Shown here one piece after another: positions 5,449 to 6,191 of a stretch of 6,191 nucleotides of DNA. Source of the DNA: Candidatus Acetothermia bacterium (GTDB taxonomy: Bacteria; Bipolaricaulota; Bipolaricaulia; Bipolaricaulales; Bipolaricaulaceae); the NCBI GenBank assembly GCA_003551325.1, contig PUMK01000226.1, positions 1 through 6,191 on the forward strand, in the 5' to 3' direction. Made by a program: the position numbers and the translations under genes. The notes under the pieces were generated by a model that was given only the letters and a program-made list of their open reading frames with translations, ran no database searches and was not told where the DNA came from. The stretch's first letter is position 1. The number at the start of each line of letters is the position of its first letter.

Positions 5449-6191
5449 TTGACCAGCTGGAGAAGGCTTTCCTGGTGCTCGGTTCTTACGCTCACCGGTC
5501 ACACAAAGCCCGTTACGGTTGTGGCGTTCAGCCCTGATGGACGCTATCTGGCCTCCGGGGCGCTCAAGGACGCGATTCGTCTCTGGGATGCGTGGACGGG
5601 GACGCTGCTGCACACTCTGCCGACGCGTGGGGTAAACGTCTACGCGCTCGACTTCAGCCCTGACGGGCAGCTCCTTGCGTGTGGGGGGATTGGAACAACC
5701 GCCGTGAGGCTCTGGAATACGAGCTCCTGGCGAGAACTCAGCTCACCGCCGAGGTGTGGGCAGGCAACAAGAACGGTAGCCTTCAGTCCCGACGGATCCC
5801 TCCTCGCATGGGCGCCTGGTCTGAAGTTGCGGATTGACCTTTGGAGAGTCGGTACACGCCGGCTGTGGCGAAGACTGAGGTTGCAGGATCGCTCTGTGAG
5901 TCAGGTGGCCTTCCATCCAGGTGGAAGACTCTTGGCGGCCGGTTCCGACGTGATGTTCGGCTCGCGCCCCTCTGCCATCGTGAGACTGTGTAACGTGAAG
6001 ACCGGAAGGGAGGTCTGGGGGATCAACGGGAACTTCATGACGGTGCAGAACATTGCATTCAGCCCAGACGGGCGCACACTGGCGGTGGCGCATCCCTCTG
6101 CCGGGCCGGTCCGTCTTCGCGATGTGGCCACTTCTGAGGAAGTGGTGCGCCCTGAAGCGACGGGGAAGCTGGTGCGTTCGGTGAGTCTTGA
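5449..6191 (+). CDS. WD40 repeat beta-propeller protein, 3' end beyond window
   Basis: An open frame of 247 codons running off the right edge, preceded by an in-frame TAG at 5335-5337. From TTG at 5449 the protein begins with about 16 residues and then GHTKPV. WD40 repeats have their FSPDG-type turns at residues 27, 69, 112, 155 (FHPGG) and 204, and a sixth repeat begins near 240. Repeat-end dipeptides are WD (46-47), WN, WR, CN and RD, so they drift from consensus. Spacing between repeats is 42, 43, 43 and 49 residues; repeat 4 carries an insertion of about 6 residues. A full propeller needs about seven blades, so at least one or two more lie outside. WD40 propellers are protein-interaction scaffolds; in bacteria they also occur as sensor tails of kinases and STAND NTPases. 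No N-terminal enzyme domain, lipobox or clear signal peptide is visible. The start is uncertain: it may be non-ATG, or this may be a remnant of a longer gene. It is divergent from the nuclease operon. Confidence 0.85.
   Translation, partial: MTSWRRLSWCSVLTLTGHTKPVTVVAFSPDGRYLASGALKDAIRLWDAWTGTLLHTLPTRGVNVYALDFSPDGQLLACGGIGTTAVRLWNTSSWRELSSPPRCGQATRTVAFSPDGSLLAWAPGLKLRIDLWRVGTRRLWRRLRLQDRSVSQVAFHPGGRLLAAGSDVMFGSRPSAIVRLCNVKTGREVWGINGNFMTVQNIAFSPDGRTLAVAHPSAGPVRLRDVATSEEVVRPEATGKLVRSVSL

Noticed and set aside
5743..6093. Minus-strand open frame of 116 codons
   Set aside because: Antisense to the WD40 repeats, which are unambiguous on the plus strand.
1..6191. CRISPR array, tRNA, rRNA or insertion sequence
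   Set aside because: No regularly spaced repeats, T-loop or cloverleaf pattern, ribosomal RNA sequence or transposase motif was seen on either strand.

Overview
The window comes from a high-GC bacterial chromosome that I cannot place further. The signs are G/C-rich third codon positions, Shine-Dalgarno sites, ATGA-type stop/start coupling, and FSPDG-type WD40 repeats, which are frequent in Chloroflexota, Planctomycetota, Armatimonadota, Cyanobacteria and similar lineages. No rRNA, tRNA, CRISPR array, insertion sequence or integrase was found.

Layout, left to right. (1) 58-837, minus: a complete conserved protein of unknown function that looks like a Rossmann-type, possibly phosphosugar- or nucleotide-binding, protein. 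(2) 838-1200: a 363-bp gap without a convincing gene. It holds a cluster of CGTTG-like words and one stem-loop upstream of gene 1. (3) 1201-3909, minus: an SMC/Rad50-like ATPase of 902 aa with N- and C-terminal ABC half-domains, long coiled coils, and a small beta-rich insert where Rad50/SbcC would carry its CxxC zinc hook. (4) 3906-5039, minus: an SbcD/Mre11-like metallophosphoesterase nuclease of 377 aa. Its stop overlaps the ATPase start by 4 bp, so the two form one nuclease-ATPase operon transcribed leftward. (5) 5040-5448: a 409-bp divergent intergenic region with two inverted repeats close to the nuclease start. (6) 5449 to the right edge, plus: the beginning of a WD40 beta-propeller protein, apparently starting at TTG behind a strong Shine-Dalgarno sequence. 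Five repeats and the start of a sixth are visible before the window cuts it.

Genes 3 and 4 work together. By family knowledge, the ATPase clamps DNA and licenses the Mn2+-dependent nuclease to process DNA ends, hairpins or protein-blocked ends. The pair departs from textbook SbcCD: no zinc hook, Asp-Asp in place of Asp-Glu in Walker B, Asn where the switch His is expected, and Gln instead of His in nuclease motif I. Several of these traits recall the YhaN/YhaO-like branch of the superfamily. Nothing in the sequence links the flanking unknown gene or the WD40 gene functionally to the pair. No clearly new system is evident. The hook-less nuclease pair and the WD40 gene, whose start is uncertain, are the parts most worth a second look.
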